From: Plantimonas leprariae
GTDB lineage: Bacteria > Pseudomonadota > Alphaproteobacteria > Rhizobiales > Rhizobiaceae
Direction: 5' to 3'
DNA length: 64,000 bases
Assembly (NCBI RefSeq): GCF_008802405.1
Contig: NZ_VZDO01000010.1
Location: 124,001-188,000, forward strand
Part shown: one piece after another, positions 50,100 through 58,764 of the stretch
Layout of the letters: each line of letters begins with the position of its first letter
Numbering within the stretch: position 1 is the first letter of the stretch
The notes under the pieces: model-generated
What the model saw: the letters and a program-made list of their open reading frames with translations, nothing else
Told to the model about the DNA's origin: nothing
Database searches by the model: none
Translations under genes and position numbers: made by a program

Positions 50100-51070
50100 T
50101 CGGCCTCCTCGTCAGCCTGGCGATCCTCGGGGTTCTCTACGCCTTCATCGACGTCGACGCGCTCGTCCGCGCGGCGCGGGCGGCCGACCCGTGGTGGCTG
50201 GCGGCCGGCATCCTCTTCGTCGTGCCGCTGACGCTCCTCACCTCCTGGCGGCTGACGCTGCTCGTCTCGGAGGTGCGGCTCGGCTTCCTCGAATCGAACC
50301 GGCTGATCCTCGCCGCCTCGACCCTGAACCTCGTCCTGCCCTCGAAGCTCGGGGACCTGGCGAAGAGCGGCGTCCTCGCGCGCCGGCACGGCATGAAGGC
50401 CAGCCTGTCGCTCGCCGTCGTGGTGCTGGAGAAGGCGCTCGACATGGCCTCGCTCCTCGTCTGGGGCGTGTTCGGGCTCCTTGTCGTCGGCAGCGCCAAG
50501 CCGGCGATGCTCCTGTTTCTCCTGCCCGTCGGCGGCGGGCTCGTGATGCTCGGGCTCCTGATCGCGCCGCTGAACCTCCTGCCCTTCGTGCTGGAGCGGT
50601 TCGGTTCCTTTATGCCGGGCAAGCTCGCGCGCGGGCTCGCCGCCTTCGCGGGAAGCTGGCGCGAGGTGACGGACTGGTTCTGGCGGACGCCCGGCCGCGC
50701 CGGCGGCGTCCTCCTCCTGTCGGTGGCGATCTGGGGGGCGCACCTCTTGCAGTTCTGGCTCTTCGCCCGCTCGCTGCATGCCGGCGTGCCGGTCTTGGAG
50801 AACGCCGCCTTCGCGACGCTCTCGATCCTCGCCGGCCTCCTGCCCTTCACCTTCGCCGGCGTCGGCACGCGCGACGCGGCGATCGTCTACTTCTACGCGC
50901 CCTATCTCGATCCCGGCGCGGCGGGCGTCCTCGGCCTCCTCGCGACGCTGCGCTACGTCCTGCCGGCGATCGCCGGCGCGCCCTTCGTCGCGGACTTCGC
51001 CGGGCTGGCGAAGCGCGGCCGGAGCGCCGACGCCTCGATCGCCGCCGCCGCAAAAGAACGGCACCGGTGA
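50087..51070 (+). CDS. UPF0104 / AglD-type (lysylphosphatidylglycerol synthase TM-like) membrane protein
   Basis: A 327-residue inner-membrane protein with about seven to eight hydrophobic helices; the conserved run is ILAASTLNLVLPSKLGDLAKSGVLARRHGMK near residue 80, with a later GLLPFTFAGVGTRDAAIVYFYA near 255. The family (YbhN/AglD/MprF-flippase-like) is proposed to move lipids or lipid-linked sugars across the membrane. It overlaps its neighbours on both sides. It fits a flippase for the product of the GT2 gene. Confidence 0.85.
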   Translation: MRRLIGLLVSLAILGVLYAFIDVDALVRAARAADPWWLAAGILFVVPLTLLTSWRLTLLVSEVRLGFLESNRLILAASTLNLVLPSKLGDLAKSGVLARRHGMKASLSLAVVVLEKALDMASLLVWGVFGLLVVGSAKPAMLLFLLPVGGGLVMLGLLIAPLNLLPFVLERFGSFMPGKLARGLAAFAGSWREVTDWFWRTPGRAGGVLLLSVAIWGAHLLQFWLFARSLHAGVPVLENAAFATLSILAGLLPFTFAGVGTRDAAIVYFYAPYLDPGAAGVLGLLATLRYVLPAIAGAPFVADFAGLAKRGRSADASIAAAAKERHR

Positions 51071-52797
51071 GGCCAGTCGCGGTTCCGAAATCGGGCGAAA
51101 CGGAGCGCCGCTGGCTGGCGCTGGCGCTGGGCTTCGGCCTCCTCGCGGCGGCGACTTTCGTAGGATCGGCACTCACCGGCCCCGGCGGCATCCAGGACGA
51201 CGCCCGCCAGTTCCTGTCGTGGATGGGGCGCTGGAGCGACCCGGCGCCGCTGCGGGGCGATCTCGTCGGCGATTACTGGCAGTCGGTGACGCCGTGGTTC
51301 TACACCGCGCTGTTCCGCGCGGCCTCGGCGGTCGGGATCGGCCCGGTGCTGTTCGCCAAGCTCCTCTCGGCGCTGCTTCTGCCGCTCGCCGCCCTCTTCG
51401 CCTACCGCTTCGGGCGCGCGATGGACGCGCGGCCGCCGGTCGCCGCGCTCGCGGCGGGGGGCTTCCTCCTCTGCCTCCAGATCGACGGCCCGATCAACGG
51501 CGGCGTGCCGCGCTCGCTCTGGCCGGTGCTTCTCGCCGCGTTGCTGGACGGCCTGGCGCGGCGGCGCACCCTGCAGGTCGCGCTCGCGCAGCTCTGCCTC
51601 GCCGGCTCCTATCCGCAGCTCGCACTGGTGACGGCGACCGTGATCGGCCTGACCTTCCTCGACCCGGCGCGCCCCGGCTTCCTCGATCTCTCCCGCGCCC
51701 GCCTCGTGCTGGTCGCCTCGGCGGCCGCGGCGACGGTCGCCGGCATCCTACCCTTCCTCCTCGGCAGCGGCGCGTTCGATCCGGTGGCGACGCTGGCCGA
51801 GGCACGGGCGCTGCCGAGCTTCGGCTTCGCGGGCCGCAACCGCATCGTCGACGCCGACGGCTCCTTGAACTTCCTGTGCGGCCAGCGGCTCGGCTTCCTC
51901 GGCAACAAGTGCCGCGGCTCGCTGGGGATCGGGTCGCTCCTGGTTCTCGCCGCGATGGCGGCCGGGCCGGTCGCGCTGTTCTGGCGCGCCGCGCGGCCGG
52001 GCCGGACTCCGGCGCCGCTGATGCGCTCCACCCTGCCGCTGTTTCTGTTTCTCGCCTCGGCCGGCTGGTTCGCGGTCGCCTCCTTCGCGCTGTTCCGGCT
52101 CCACCTGCCGAGCCGCTACACGACGGCGCTGTTCCCGTTCACCTTCCTCACCACCCTGCCGATCCTCATCGAATGGGGGCTCGGATCGGGCCGGGAGCCA
52201 CTCCGGCCGCCTCGCCGCCTTGCCGTCGCGACCCTGGGCGCGGCGCTCGCCGTCGGCATCGCGGCGTTCGGCACCGTGAAGGGCCACCGGCTGTTCCGCC
52301 AGCCGGCGGAGCCGGCCCTCGTCGCCTACCTGCGCGACCTGCCGCGCGAGGCGGTGATCGCGGGCTTCGTTTCGGACCTCGACTTCTCGCCGGTGCTGAC
52401 GAACCGCTCGACGCTGTTCAGCCGGGAGCTCGCGATCGGCTACCAGCTCGGCTATCTCCGGCCGGTGATGGCGCGGATGGCGGATATGCGCGACGCGGTG
52501 CTGACGGCAGACCCGGCCGTTCTCGCCGATCGCCTCCGGCGGAACGGCGTCACCGTCTTCCTCGCCGAGGCGGAAACGCTTGGCCCGCCGAGGGTGCCGG
52601 CCGCGTTCCGGGGCTTCTTCCCGGCGGCCGAGCTGGCGGCCGCCGAAACGCAAGCGGCGGGGCGGCCGAGCGCGCTGGCACGCCGGGCACCCGCCTGCAC
52701 GCTGCGGCGCTTCGGCACGGTCCTCGCCCTCGACGCCCGCTGCCTCGCCGCGGAAACGAAAACGCCCGCCGGTCAGGCGGGCGCATCCGGCTCCTGA
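51067..52797 (+). CDS. Multi-pass membrane protein, GT-C-like
   Basis: A 576-residue protein with at least nine hydrophobic helices before residue 410 and a soluble C-terminal domain of about 165 residues. Start GTG 51067 overlaps the prior stop (GTGA). An Asp-Asp pair in the first outer loop (GGIQDDARQFLSWMGRW, near residue 43) followed by an aromatic-rich loop (YWQSVTPWFYTALF) matches the pattern of GT-C glycosyltransferases that use polyprenyl-phosphate sugars. No close family is recognised. The gene's last 40 bases contain a hairpin that serves as terminator for the convergent min operon. Confidence 0.65.
   Translation: MRPVAVPKSGETERRWLALALGFGLLAAATFVGSALTGPGGIQDDARQFLSWMGRWSDPAPLRGDLVGDYWQSVTPWFYTALFRAASAVGIGPVLFAKLLSALLLPLAALFAYRFGRAMDARPPVAALAAGGFLLCLQIDGPINGGVPRSLWPVLLAALLDGLARRRTLQVALAQLCLAGSYPQLALVTATVIGLTFLDPARPGFLDLSRARLVLVASAAAATVAGILPFLLGSGAFDPVATLAEARALPSFGFAGRNRIVDADGSLNFLCGQRLGFLGNKCRGSLGIGSLLVLAAMAAGPVALFWRAARPGRTPAPLMRSTLPLFLFLASAGWFAVASFALFRLHLPSRYTTALFPFTFLTTLPILIEWGLGSGREPLRPPRRLAVATLGAALAVGIAAFGTVKGHRLFRQPAEPALVAYLRDLPREAVIAGFVSDLDFSPVLTNRSTLFSRELAIGYQLGYLRPVMARMADMRDAVLTADPAVLADRLRRNGVTVFLAEAETLGPPRVPAAFRGFFPAAELAAAETQAAGRPSALARRAPACTLRRFGTVLALDARCLAAETKTPAGQAGASGS
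52751..52783 (-). terminator. Intrinsic terminator of minCDE operon
   Basis: On the minus strand CGCCCGCC (52783-52776) and GGCGGGCG (52770-52763) form an eight-bp stem with a five-base loop, followed by TTTTCGTTTCCG. It lies 25 bases beyond the minE stop and within the 3' coding end of the convergent membrane protein gene. Confidence 0.75.
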
Positions 52798-52807
52798 AGC
52801 GTTCGTC

Positions 52808-53086
52808 TCAGCGCACGATGGAGAGCGCCGGGCGGCCGGGCGGGCTCGGCAGCTCGATGTCGACGGCGAGCGTCGAGACCGACGCGCCGCGGTCCATCTT
52901 GACGCCGACCTTGTCGCGATCGATCGAGACGTGCTTGGCGATCACCGCGATGATCTCCTCGCGCAGCACCTGCACGAGGTCGGCCTGACCGATCTCGGCG
53001 CGTTCGTGCTGGAGGAGGACCTGCAAGCGCTCGCGCGCCGCCGGGGCGGAGCTCGCCTTTCTCTGGAAAAGGCTGAACAGGCTCAT
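52808..53086 (-). CDS. minE: Cell division topological specificity factor MinE
   Basis: MinE drives oscillation of MinCD by stimulating MinD ATPase at the membrane. The 92-residue protein has an N-terminal amphipathic targeting helix ([10 protein letters not shown]), the contact helix [16 protein letters not shown], and the dimer domain [25 protein letters not shown]. Its start overlaps the minD stop by four bases. It ends before the embedded terminator. Confidence 0.96.
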   Translation of the reverse strand: MSLFSLFQRKASSAPAARERLQVLLQHERAEIGQADLVQVLREEIIAVIAKHVSIDRDKVGVKMDRGASVSTLAVDIELPSPPGRPALSIVR

Positions 53087-53898
53087 GCCGCCCTCCTGCC
53101 GAAGAAGCGGCCGAACAGGCTCTTGCGGTCGCCGGGGATGGTCATCTCGATCGTCTCGCCCATCAGGCGGCGGGCGGCGTCGCGATAGGCCCGGGCCGGG
53201 GCGCTCTGGTTGTCGGCGAGCGTCACCGGCGTGCCGAGGTTGGAAGCGCGCAGGACGTCGGTCGATTCCGGCACGATGCCGAGGAGCGGGATCGACAGGA
53301 TCTCGAGGACGTCGTCCACCTTCAGCATGTCGCCGCGCTCGGCGCGCGTCTGGTCGTAGCGCGTGAGAAGGAGGTGCTTCTCGATCCGCTCGCCACGCTC
53401 GGCCCGGGCGGTCTTGGCGTCGAGGAGGCCGATGATCCGGTCCGAATCGCGCACCGACGAGACTTCCGGGTTCGTCACCACCACGGCGATGTCGGCGTGG
53501 CGCATGGCGAGCGTCGCGCCGCGCTCGATGCCGGCGGGCGAGTCGCAGACGACGTAGTCGAAGCGCTCGTGCAGCTCGTCCATCAGCTTGCCGACGCCTT
53601 CCAGCGTCAGGTTGTCCTTGTCGCGGGTCTGCGAGGCCGGCAGGAGCGAGAGCGTGTCGACGCGCTTGTCGCGGATCAGCGCCTGGGCGAGCTTGGCGTC
53701 GCCCTGGACGACGTTGATCAGGTCGTAGACGACGCGCCGCTCGGCGCCCATCACGAGGTCGAGGTTGCGAAGCCCGACGTCGAAGTCGACGACGCAGACG
53801 TTCTTGCCCATCTCGGCGATGGCCGCCCCGAGCGCCGCGGTGGTCGTCGTCTTGCCGACGCCTCCCTTGCCGGACGTCACCACCACTACCTTCGCCAT
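53083..53898 (-). CDS. minD: Septum site-determining ATPase MinD
   Basis: Membrane-switching ATPase that carries MinC to the poles. The 271-residue protein has the deviant Walker [11 protein letters not shown] at residues 11-20, [12 protein letters not shown] near 40, [11 protein letters not shown] near 118, and the C-terminal amphipathic targeting sequence [11 protein letters not shown]. minE overlaps its 3' end; minC lies 54 bases upstream. The operon order minC-minD-minE is standard. Confidence 0.97.
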   Translation of the reverse strand: MAKVVVVTSGKGGVGKTTTTAALGAAIAEMGKNVCVVDFDVGLRNLDLVMGAERRVVYDLINVVQGDAKLAQALIRDKRVDTLSLLPASQTRDKDNLTLEGVGKLMDELHERFDYVVCDSPAGIERGATLAMRHADIAVVVTNPEVSSVRDSDRIIGLLDAKTARAERGERIEKHLLLTRYDQTRAERGDMLKVDDVLEILSIPLLGIVPESTDVLRASNLGTPVTLADNQSAPARAYRDAARRLMGETIEMTIPGDRKSLFGRFFGRRAA

Positions 53899-53952
53899 CT
53901 CATGGCCTCCTCTTTGCGCGGGCCGTCATGGCCCAAGGGTTTCGTTTCGGGT

Positions 53953-54762
53953 TCAGGACAGCGCGACGGTCTTCAGCATCTCGCCGTCGAGCCAGGCATG
54001 CATGGGCCGCCCCTTCAGGGCCGGCTCGATGTCCTCGGCGGTCTTGTAGAGACCGTCGATGGCGATGAGCTCGGCTTCGAGCTTCTGGCAGAAGATCCGC
54101 GCGTTCGGGTTGCCGGCCGAGCCCGCGAGCGCGCGACCGCGGAGCGAGCCGTAGATGTGGACGGAGCCGCCGGCGATGACCTCGGCGCCGGACGAGACGG
54201 AGCCGAGCACCGTCACGTCGCCTTCGGTGAAGACGATCTGCTGGCCGGAGCGCACGCTCGTCTCGATGATCAGCGAGCTCGCCTGCGGCACGGGCGGGGC
54301 GAAGATCGTCTGCGGCGCCGCCTCGGCTTCGGGCGCGGGAGCCGCCGGGGTTTCCGCCGGGCTCGCGGCCTCGCTCGCCGCCGCGGGGGCGGGGGTCGGC
54401 TCGGGGGCGGGCGTCGCCGGCGCAGCGATCTCGCCGGCCTCGCGGCCGCCCTGCATCAGCGGCGGCATGCCGGGGCCGAGCTGGCTCGGCAGCACCCCTT
54501 CGATGCCCATGATCCGGACGTTGCGCTCGGCCAGCGCCTTCAGGAGATCGCCGATCTCCTCACGCGCGACGGCAAGGCCCGACAGGTCGAGGACGATCGG
54601 CCGGTTCAGGAAGAAGCCGGTGGAGCGCCGGGCGAGGTCGTCGAGGCTGAGGAGCCAGTCGGCGAAGGGCAGTTCCGGCGACAGCACGAGCGCCAGGAAC
54701 GAGCGGCCGCGCAGGCGTACGGGTTTCGGGGGGGACGAGGGCGCGGTGGCGGTCATGCTCAT
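53953..54762 (-). CDS. minC: Septum site-determining protein MinC
   Basis: Inhibitor of FtsZ ring assembly. The 269-residue protein has the N-terminal FtsZ-inhibiting domain (FLALVLSPELPFADWLLSLDDL near 24), a long Pro/Ala-rich linker around residues 112-150 and the C-terminal beta-helix that binds MinD (VLGSVSSGAEVIAGGSVHIYGSLRGRALAG near residue 195). A CtrA-type box lies 36 bases before the ATG. The linker is longer than in enterobacteria. Confidence 0.95.
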   Translation of the reverse strand: MSMTATAPSSPPKPVRLRGRSFLALVLSPELPFADWLLSLDDLARRSTGFFLNRPIVLDLSGLAVAREEIGDLLKALAERNVRIMGIEGVLPSQLGPGMPPLMQGGREAGEIAAPATPAPEPTPAPAAASEAASPAETPAAPAPEAEAAPQTIFAPPVPQASSLIIETSVRSGQQIVFTEGDVTVLGSVSSGAEVIAGGSVHIYGSLRGRALAGSAGNPNARIFCQKLEAELIAIDGLYKTAEDIEPALKGRPMHAWLDGEMLKTVALS

Positions 54763-54797
54763 CTTCGGGTCCGGCCGGCGGCATGGTGGTCCGCCGA

Positions 54798-54812
54798 TTA
54801 ACGAAGCCTTAA
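54798..54812. promoter_or_regulatory. CtrA-type box upstream of minC
   Basis: TTAA-N7-TTAA (TTAACGAAGCCTTAA), an exact match to the CtrA consensus core. It lies 36 bases before minC on the minus strand and 130 bases before the divergent DUF2147 gene. CtrA control of minC has been reported for Brucella and Sinorhizobium, which supports the call. Confidence 0.7.
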
Positions 54813-54940
54813 GCTAGACAGCGGAACTGACCGGGGCCTTGCGTCCCCATCGCGCCGGCGCGACGGCCGGGACGCTTGGAACGCGACGGTTCCGTAACCA
54901 TTTGGGTTTTCGATCGGACAGATTTTCGGAGAATTTCGCG

Positions 54941-55285
54941 ATGCTGAAACCGGCACTCGCCGCGCTTTCCTTGCTTCTTGCCGCGGGGCCCGCTTTCGCC
55001 GACGAGCCGATCCTCGGGCGCTGGCTGTCGCCGGGCGGCCGCGTCGTCGAGGTGACGGACTGCGGCGGCCAGTTCTGCGCGACGGTGAAGACCGGCAAGT
55101 ACAAGGGCAAGAGCGTCGGCACGATGAGCGGCTCGGGCGGCGACTACAGCGGCACCGTCACCGATCCGCGCGACGACAGGACCTACGACGGCACCGCGAC
55201 GGTCGACTCGGACGGCTCGACGATGACGCTGGAAGGCTGCGCGCTGAAGATCATCTGCAAGAAGCAGCACTGGACGCGCGCCTGA
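54941..55285 (+). CDS. DUF2147 exported protein
   Basis: A 114-residue protein with a Sec signal (residues 5-20, cleavage near AFA). The mature part matches DUF2147: PILGRWLSPGGRVVEVTDCGGQFCATV near residue 24 and the repeated YSGTVTDPRDDRTYDGTATVDSDGSTMTLEGCALKIICKKQHW. Cysteines are paired. The family is periplasmic, of unknown role. It is divergent from minC and has its own start (ATG 54941); upstream longer readings are not supported. Confidence 0.85.
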   Translation: MLKPALAALSLLLAAGPAFADEPILGRWLSPGGRVVEVTDCGGQFCATVKTGKYKGKSVGTMSGSGGDYSGTVTDPRDDRTYDGTATVDSDGSTMTLEGCALKIICKKQHWTRA

Positions 55286-55315
55286 CGACGGAGGAGAGAA
55301 AGTCCCCTTTTTCCA

Positions 55316-55349
55316 TCGTCCTCCTCGGGCTTCGTCCCGAGGAGGACGA
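55316..55349. repeat. 14-bp perfect stem-loop between convergent genes
   Basis: TCGTCCTCCTCGGG (55316-55329) pairs perfectly with CCCGAGGAGGACGA (55336-55349) around CTTCGT. It sits between the ends of DUF2147 (plus) and the FMN reductase (minus). There is no T tract on either strand after it, so it would be a Rho-assisted or RNA-stabilising hairpin rather than a classical terminator. Confidence 0.55.
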
Positions 55350-55381
55350 CCTTCGGGCGACAGCCTTGGCCGGGCGTCCGC

Positions 55382-55945
55382 CTAACCCCTCAGCGGTTTC
55401 AGCGCGCCGGCCCATTTCGCCAGTTCGTCCAGCATCTGCGTCGCGGAATTGCGGTGCGGCTCCTTCGGCTCGAAGCCGTTCGGCCCCAGATGCTCGAAGA
55501 AGGCGGGGATCGCCACCGCTTCCGGGATCGGCATCGCCTTCACCGTCACCATCAGGGGCTTCGCCATCAGCGCGGCGCGCGTGCCGCCGGACACGCCGGC
55601 ATAGGTGACGAAGCCGACCGGCTTGTACTGCCATTCGCGATGCAGGTAGTTCACCGCGTTGGTGAAGGCGGGCGAGGGCCCGTGATTGTATTCCGGCATC
55701 ACGAAGGCCACCGCGTCGGCGGGGGCGATCGCCGCGCTCCAGCGCTTCGTGTGCTCGTGGTGGTAGATGCCCTTCATCGGGTGCTCGGGCTCGTCGAAGA
55801 CCGGCAGGGCGAAGTCGGCGAGGTCGATGGCCGCCGCGTCGAACTTGCCGTGCTCGCGCGCATGGGCCGCGAACCATTCGGCGACGAGCGGCCCCTTGCG
55901 GCCGGGACGCGTGGACACGGTGACGACGGCGAGGTTCAGCGGCAT
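55382..55945 (-). CDS. NAD(P)H-dependent FMN reductase
   Basis: A 187-residue flavodoxin-like reductase. It starts at ATG 55943-55945 (MPLNLAVVTVSTRPGRKG; the phosphate loop STRPGRKG is typical of the FMN_red family), then PEYNHGPSPAFTNAVNYLHREWQYKPVGFVTYAGVSGGTRAA near residue 88, the flavin-binding signature. It could reduce quinones, azo dyes or free flavin. It is a single-gene unit facing the oligopeptide operon with about 281 bases between. Confidence 0.9.
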   Translation of the reverse strand: MPLNLAVVTVSTRPGRKGPLVAEWFAAHAREHGKFDAAAIDLADFALPVFDEPEHPMKGIYHHEHTKRWSAAIAPADAVAFVMPEYNHGPSPAFTNAVNYLHREWQYKPVGFVTYAGVSGGTRAALMAKPLMVTVKAMPIPEAVAIPAFFEHLGPNGFEPKEPHRNSATQMLDELAKWAGALKPLRG

Positions 55946-56226
55946 GGGCAACGGACTTTCATGCGGGGAAAGAGAACGCGGCGGAACTAGCCCATTCGGG
56001 CGAGTTTGAAAGCTTTCGCTCCGAAACGCTGCGTTCGGCTTTTGGGGACGCTGCGGGTCGCGATGCCGTCGCGTCGAGGCTCGAACAGTTCAGTGCATGT
56101 TTTTCGGGCGCGTCGCCGCACTGCTCAAGAGCTTGGCCGAATTCGCTGGACACCGCAGCTTGGACGTGTTGAAGGCGTCTTCGAACTGACGCAAACGTCA
56201 ATCGTCTTCGCCTGCGGGGTTTGTTC

Positions 56227-57825
56227 ATGAACCGGATGTTCCGTCTTTCGCGCCAGACACTTGGCGCGGCGCTCGCCGCCTCGCTCATCGCCGGCGCGGC
56301 CCATGCCGAGGTCGTGCTCCATCGCGGCAACGGCGGCGAGCCGCAGACGCTCGATCAGGCCCACACCTCGATCGACGTCGAGGCGAACGTCCTGAAGGAC
56401 CTTTACGAGGGCCTGACCGTCTACGGTCCGGACGGCAAGGTGCTGCCCGGCGCGGCGGAAAGCTGGAGCGTCTCCGACGACAAGCTGACCTACACGTTCA
56501 AGCTCCGCCAGGACGCGAAATGGTCGGACGGCTCGCCGGTGACGGCGGAGGACTTCGCCTTCTCGTTCCGCCGCGTCGAGGACCCGAAGGAAGCCGCCGG
56601 CTACGCCAACCTGTTCTACCCGTTCAAGAACGCGGAAAGCATCAACACCAAAGGCATGGCGGTCGACCAGCTCGGCGTGAAGGCGGTGGACGAGAAGACG
56701 CTGGAGATCGCGCTGGAGCGCCCGACGCCCTATCTCCTCGAACTCCTCGCGCACCAGGCGGCGCTGCCCGTCAACAAGGCGAGCGTCGAGAAGAACGGCG
56801 CCGACTTCGTAAAGCCGGGCGTCATGGTCTCGAACGGCGCGTTCAAGCTGACCGAGAACGTCGCCAACGACCACATCGCGGCGGTGAAGAACGCGAACTA
56901 CTGGGACGCATCGAGCGTCAAGATCGACAAGGTCGTGTTCTACCCGCTGGAGGACCAGGCCGCGGCCGTGCGCCGCTTCCAGGCGGGCGAGCTCGACGTC
57001 AACTACTACTTCCCGACCGACCAGACCGACTATCTCAGGAAGCAGCTCGGCGACCAGGTCCACATGTCGGCCTCGCTCGCCAGCTACTACTACGTCTTCG
57101 ACACCCGCCACGAGCCGTTCAACGACGTACGCGTCCGGAAGGCGCTGGCGATGTCGATCGACCGCGAGTTCCTCAGCCACGAGATCTTCCAGGACGGCCA
57201 GCTGCCGCTCTACAGCGCCGTGCCGCCCGGCATCGCCAGCTACGGCGAGCCGGAGAAGGTCGAGTACGCCGGCATGGACCAGCTCGACCGCGAGGACAAG
57301 GCGAAGGAACTCCTGAAGGAGGCCGGCTGGGGCGAGGGCGGCAAGCCGCTGAAGATCGACATCCGCTACAACACCAACGCCAACCACGAGAAGGTCGCGA
57401 CCGCCGTCGCCGACAACTGGAAGGCGCTCGGCGCGACCGTGACGCTGACCAACCTCGACGTGAAGTCGCACTACGCCTACCTGCAGGAGGGCGGCAACTT
57501 CGACGTGGCCCGCGCCGGCTGGACGGCGGACTATGCCGACGCCGAAAGCTTCCTCGGCCTCAACATCTCGACCAACAAGACCTTCAACTACGGGCACTGG
57601 GCGAACGCCAAGTACGACGAGCTGATGGCGCAGTCCTACAAGGAGACCGACCCCGCCAAGCGCTCGGCCGTGCTGCACGAGGCGGAGAAGGTGCTCCTCG
57701 TCGAGGAGCCGGTGACGACGCTGATGGTCTTCGGCTCGCCCTGGCTGGTCTCGAACAAGGTCAAGGGCTGGCAGGACAACGCCGCCAACGAGCACCTGTC
57801 GAAGTTCCTCTCCAAGGAACAGTGA
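56227..57825 (+). CDS. oppA: Oligopeptide ABC transporter substrate-binding protein
   Basis: A 532-residue periplasmic protein with a Sec signal (about 10-26, cleavage after AHA). SBP family 5 features: LHRGNGGEPQTLDQAHTSIDVEANVLKDLYEGL, SWSVSDDKLTYTFKLRQDAKWSDGSPVTAEDFAFSFRRV, and VRKALAMSIDREFL near residue 300. The start ATG 56227 is preferred over TTG 56221. It is first in oppA-oppB-oppC-oppDF. Peptide specificity cannot be read. Confidence 0.9.
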   Translation: MNRMFRLSRQTLGAALAASLIAGAAHAEVVLHRGNGGEPQTLDQAHTSIDVEANVLKDLYEGLTVYGPDGKVLPGAAESWSVSDDKLTYTFKLRQDAKWSDGSPVTAEDFAFSFRRVEDPKEAAGYANLFYPFKNAESINTKGMAVDQLGVKAVDEKTLEIALERPTPYLLELLAHQAALPVNKASVEKNGADFVKPGVMVSNGAFKLTENVANDHIAAVKNANYWDASSVKIDKVVFYPLEDQAAAVRRFQAGELDVNYYFPTDQTDYLRKQLGDQVHMSASLASYYYVFDTRHEPFNDVRVRKALAMSIDREFLSHEIFQDGQLPLYSAVPPGIASYGEPEKVEYAGMDQLDREDKAKELLKEAGWGEGGKPLKIDIRYNTNANHEKVATAVADNWKALGATVTLTNLDVKSHYAYLQEGGNFDVARAGWTADYADAESFLGLNISTNKTFNYGHWANAKYDELMAQSYKETDPAKRSAVLHEAEKVLLVEEPVTTLMVFGSPWLVSNKVKGWQDNAANEHLSKFLSKEQ

Positions 57826-57840
57826 CGGGCTGTTAGGTCT

Positions 57841-58764
57841 TTGCTCCGCTTCATCCTGCGTCGGCTGGCGAGCGCCGTGCCGACGCTGTTCATCGTCGTC
57901 ACGCTCTCCTTCTTCCTGATCCGCTTCGCGCCGGGCGGGCCGTTCAGCTTAGAGCGCCCGCTGCCGCCGCAGATCATGGAGAACATGATGCGGGCCTACC
58001 ATCTCGACCTGCCGCTCTGGCAGCAGTACCTGAACTATCTCGGCAACGTCGTGCGCGGCGATTTCGGCCCGAGCTACATCTACCGCGACTTCTCGGTCGG
58101 GCAGCTCATGCTGCAGAGCCTGCCCTTCTCGCTGGAACTCGGCTCCTATGCGCTGGTCCTGGCCGTCCTCGGCGGCGTCGCCGCCGGCGTCTTCGCGGCG
58201 CTCAGGCGCAACGGCCTCGTCGACTACCTGATCATGAGCGTCGCGACGGTCGGCGTCACCGTGCCGAACTTCGTGATTGCGCCGGTGCTCTCCCTCGTCT
58301 TCGCCGTGTTCCTCGCCTGGCTGCCGGCCGGCGGCTGGGGCGACGGGGGCCCGCGCTTCCTGCTCCTGCCGACCGTCGCGCTGGCCCTGCCGCAGCTCGC
58401 CGTCTTCGCCCGCCTGACGCGCGGCGCGATGATCGAGGCCTTGAACGCCGACCACATCCGCACCGCCAGAGCCTACGGCCTGAAGGCGCGGGCGGTGGTC
58501 GTGACCCACGCCATGCGCGGCGCGCTCTTGCCCGTCGTCTCGTATCTCGCGCCGTCCGCTGCCGCGCTCCTCACCGGCTCGGTGGTGATCGAGACGATCT
58601 TCGGCATTCCCGGCGTCGGGCGTTACTTCGTGCTCGGCGCCATCAACCGCGACTACACGCTGGTGATGGGCACGGTGGTGCTCGTCGCGGTGTTCATCGT
58701 CGTCCTCAACCTCGTGGTCGACGTCGTCTACGCGATGCTCGACCCGCGCATCCGCCATGACTGA
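57841..58764 (+). CDS. oppB: Oligopeptide ABC transporter permease OppB
   Basis: A 307-residue permease with six helices: first at residues 9-30 (SAVPTLFIVVTLSFFLIRFAPG). The EAA-type loop lies near residue 205 (DHIRTARAYGLKARAVVVTHAMRGALLPV) and ends GSVVIETIFGIPGVGRYFV. The start is TTG 57841, 15 bases after oppA; no ATG is available before the first helix. It overlaps oppC by eight bases. Confidence 0.93.
   Translation: MLRFILRRLASAVPTLFIVVTLSFFLIRFAPGGPFSLERPLPPQIMENMMRAYHLDLPLWQQYLNYLGNVVRGDFGPSYIYRDFSVGQLMLQSLPFSLELGSYALVLAVLGGVAAGVFAALRRNGLVDYLIMSVATVGVTVPNFVIAPVLSLVFAVFLAWLPAGGWGDGGPRFLLLPTVALALPQLAVFARLTRGAMIEALNADHIRTARAYGLKARAVVVTHAMRGALLPVVSYLAPSAAALLTGSVVIETIFGIPGVGRYFVLGAINRDYTLVMGTVVLVAVFIVVLNLVVDVVYAMLDPRIRHD

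Noticed and set aside
56008-56017. GAAAGCTTTC palindrome before oppA (also at 61587-61596)
   Set aside because: The second copy lies in hicA coding sequence, so it is probably chance.
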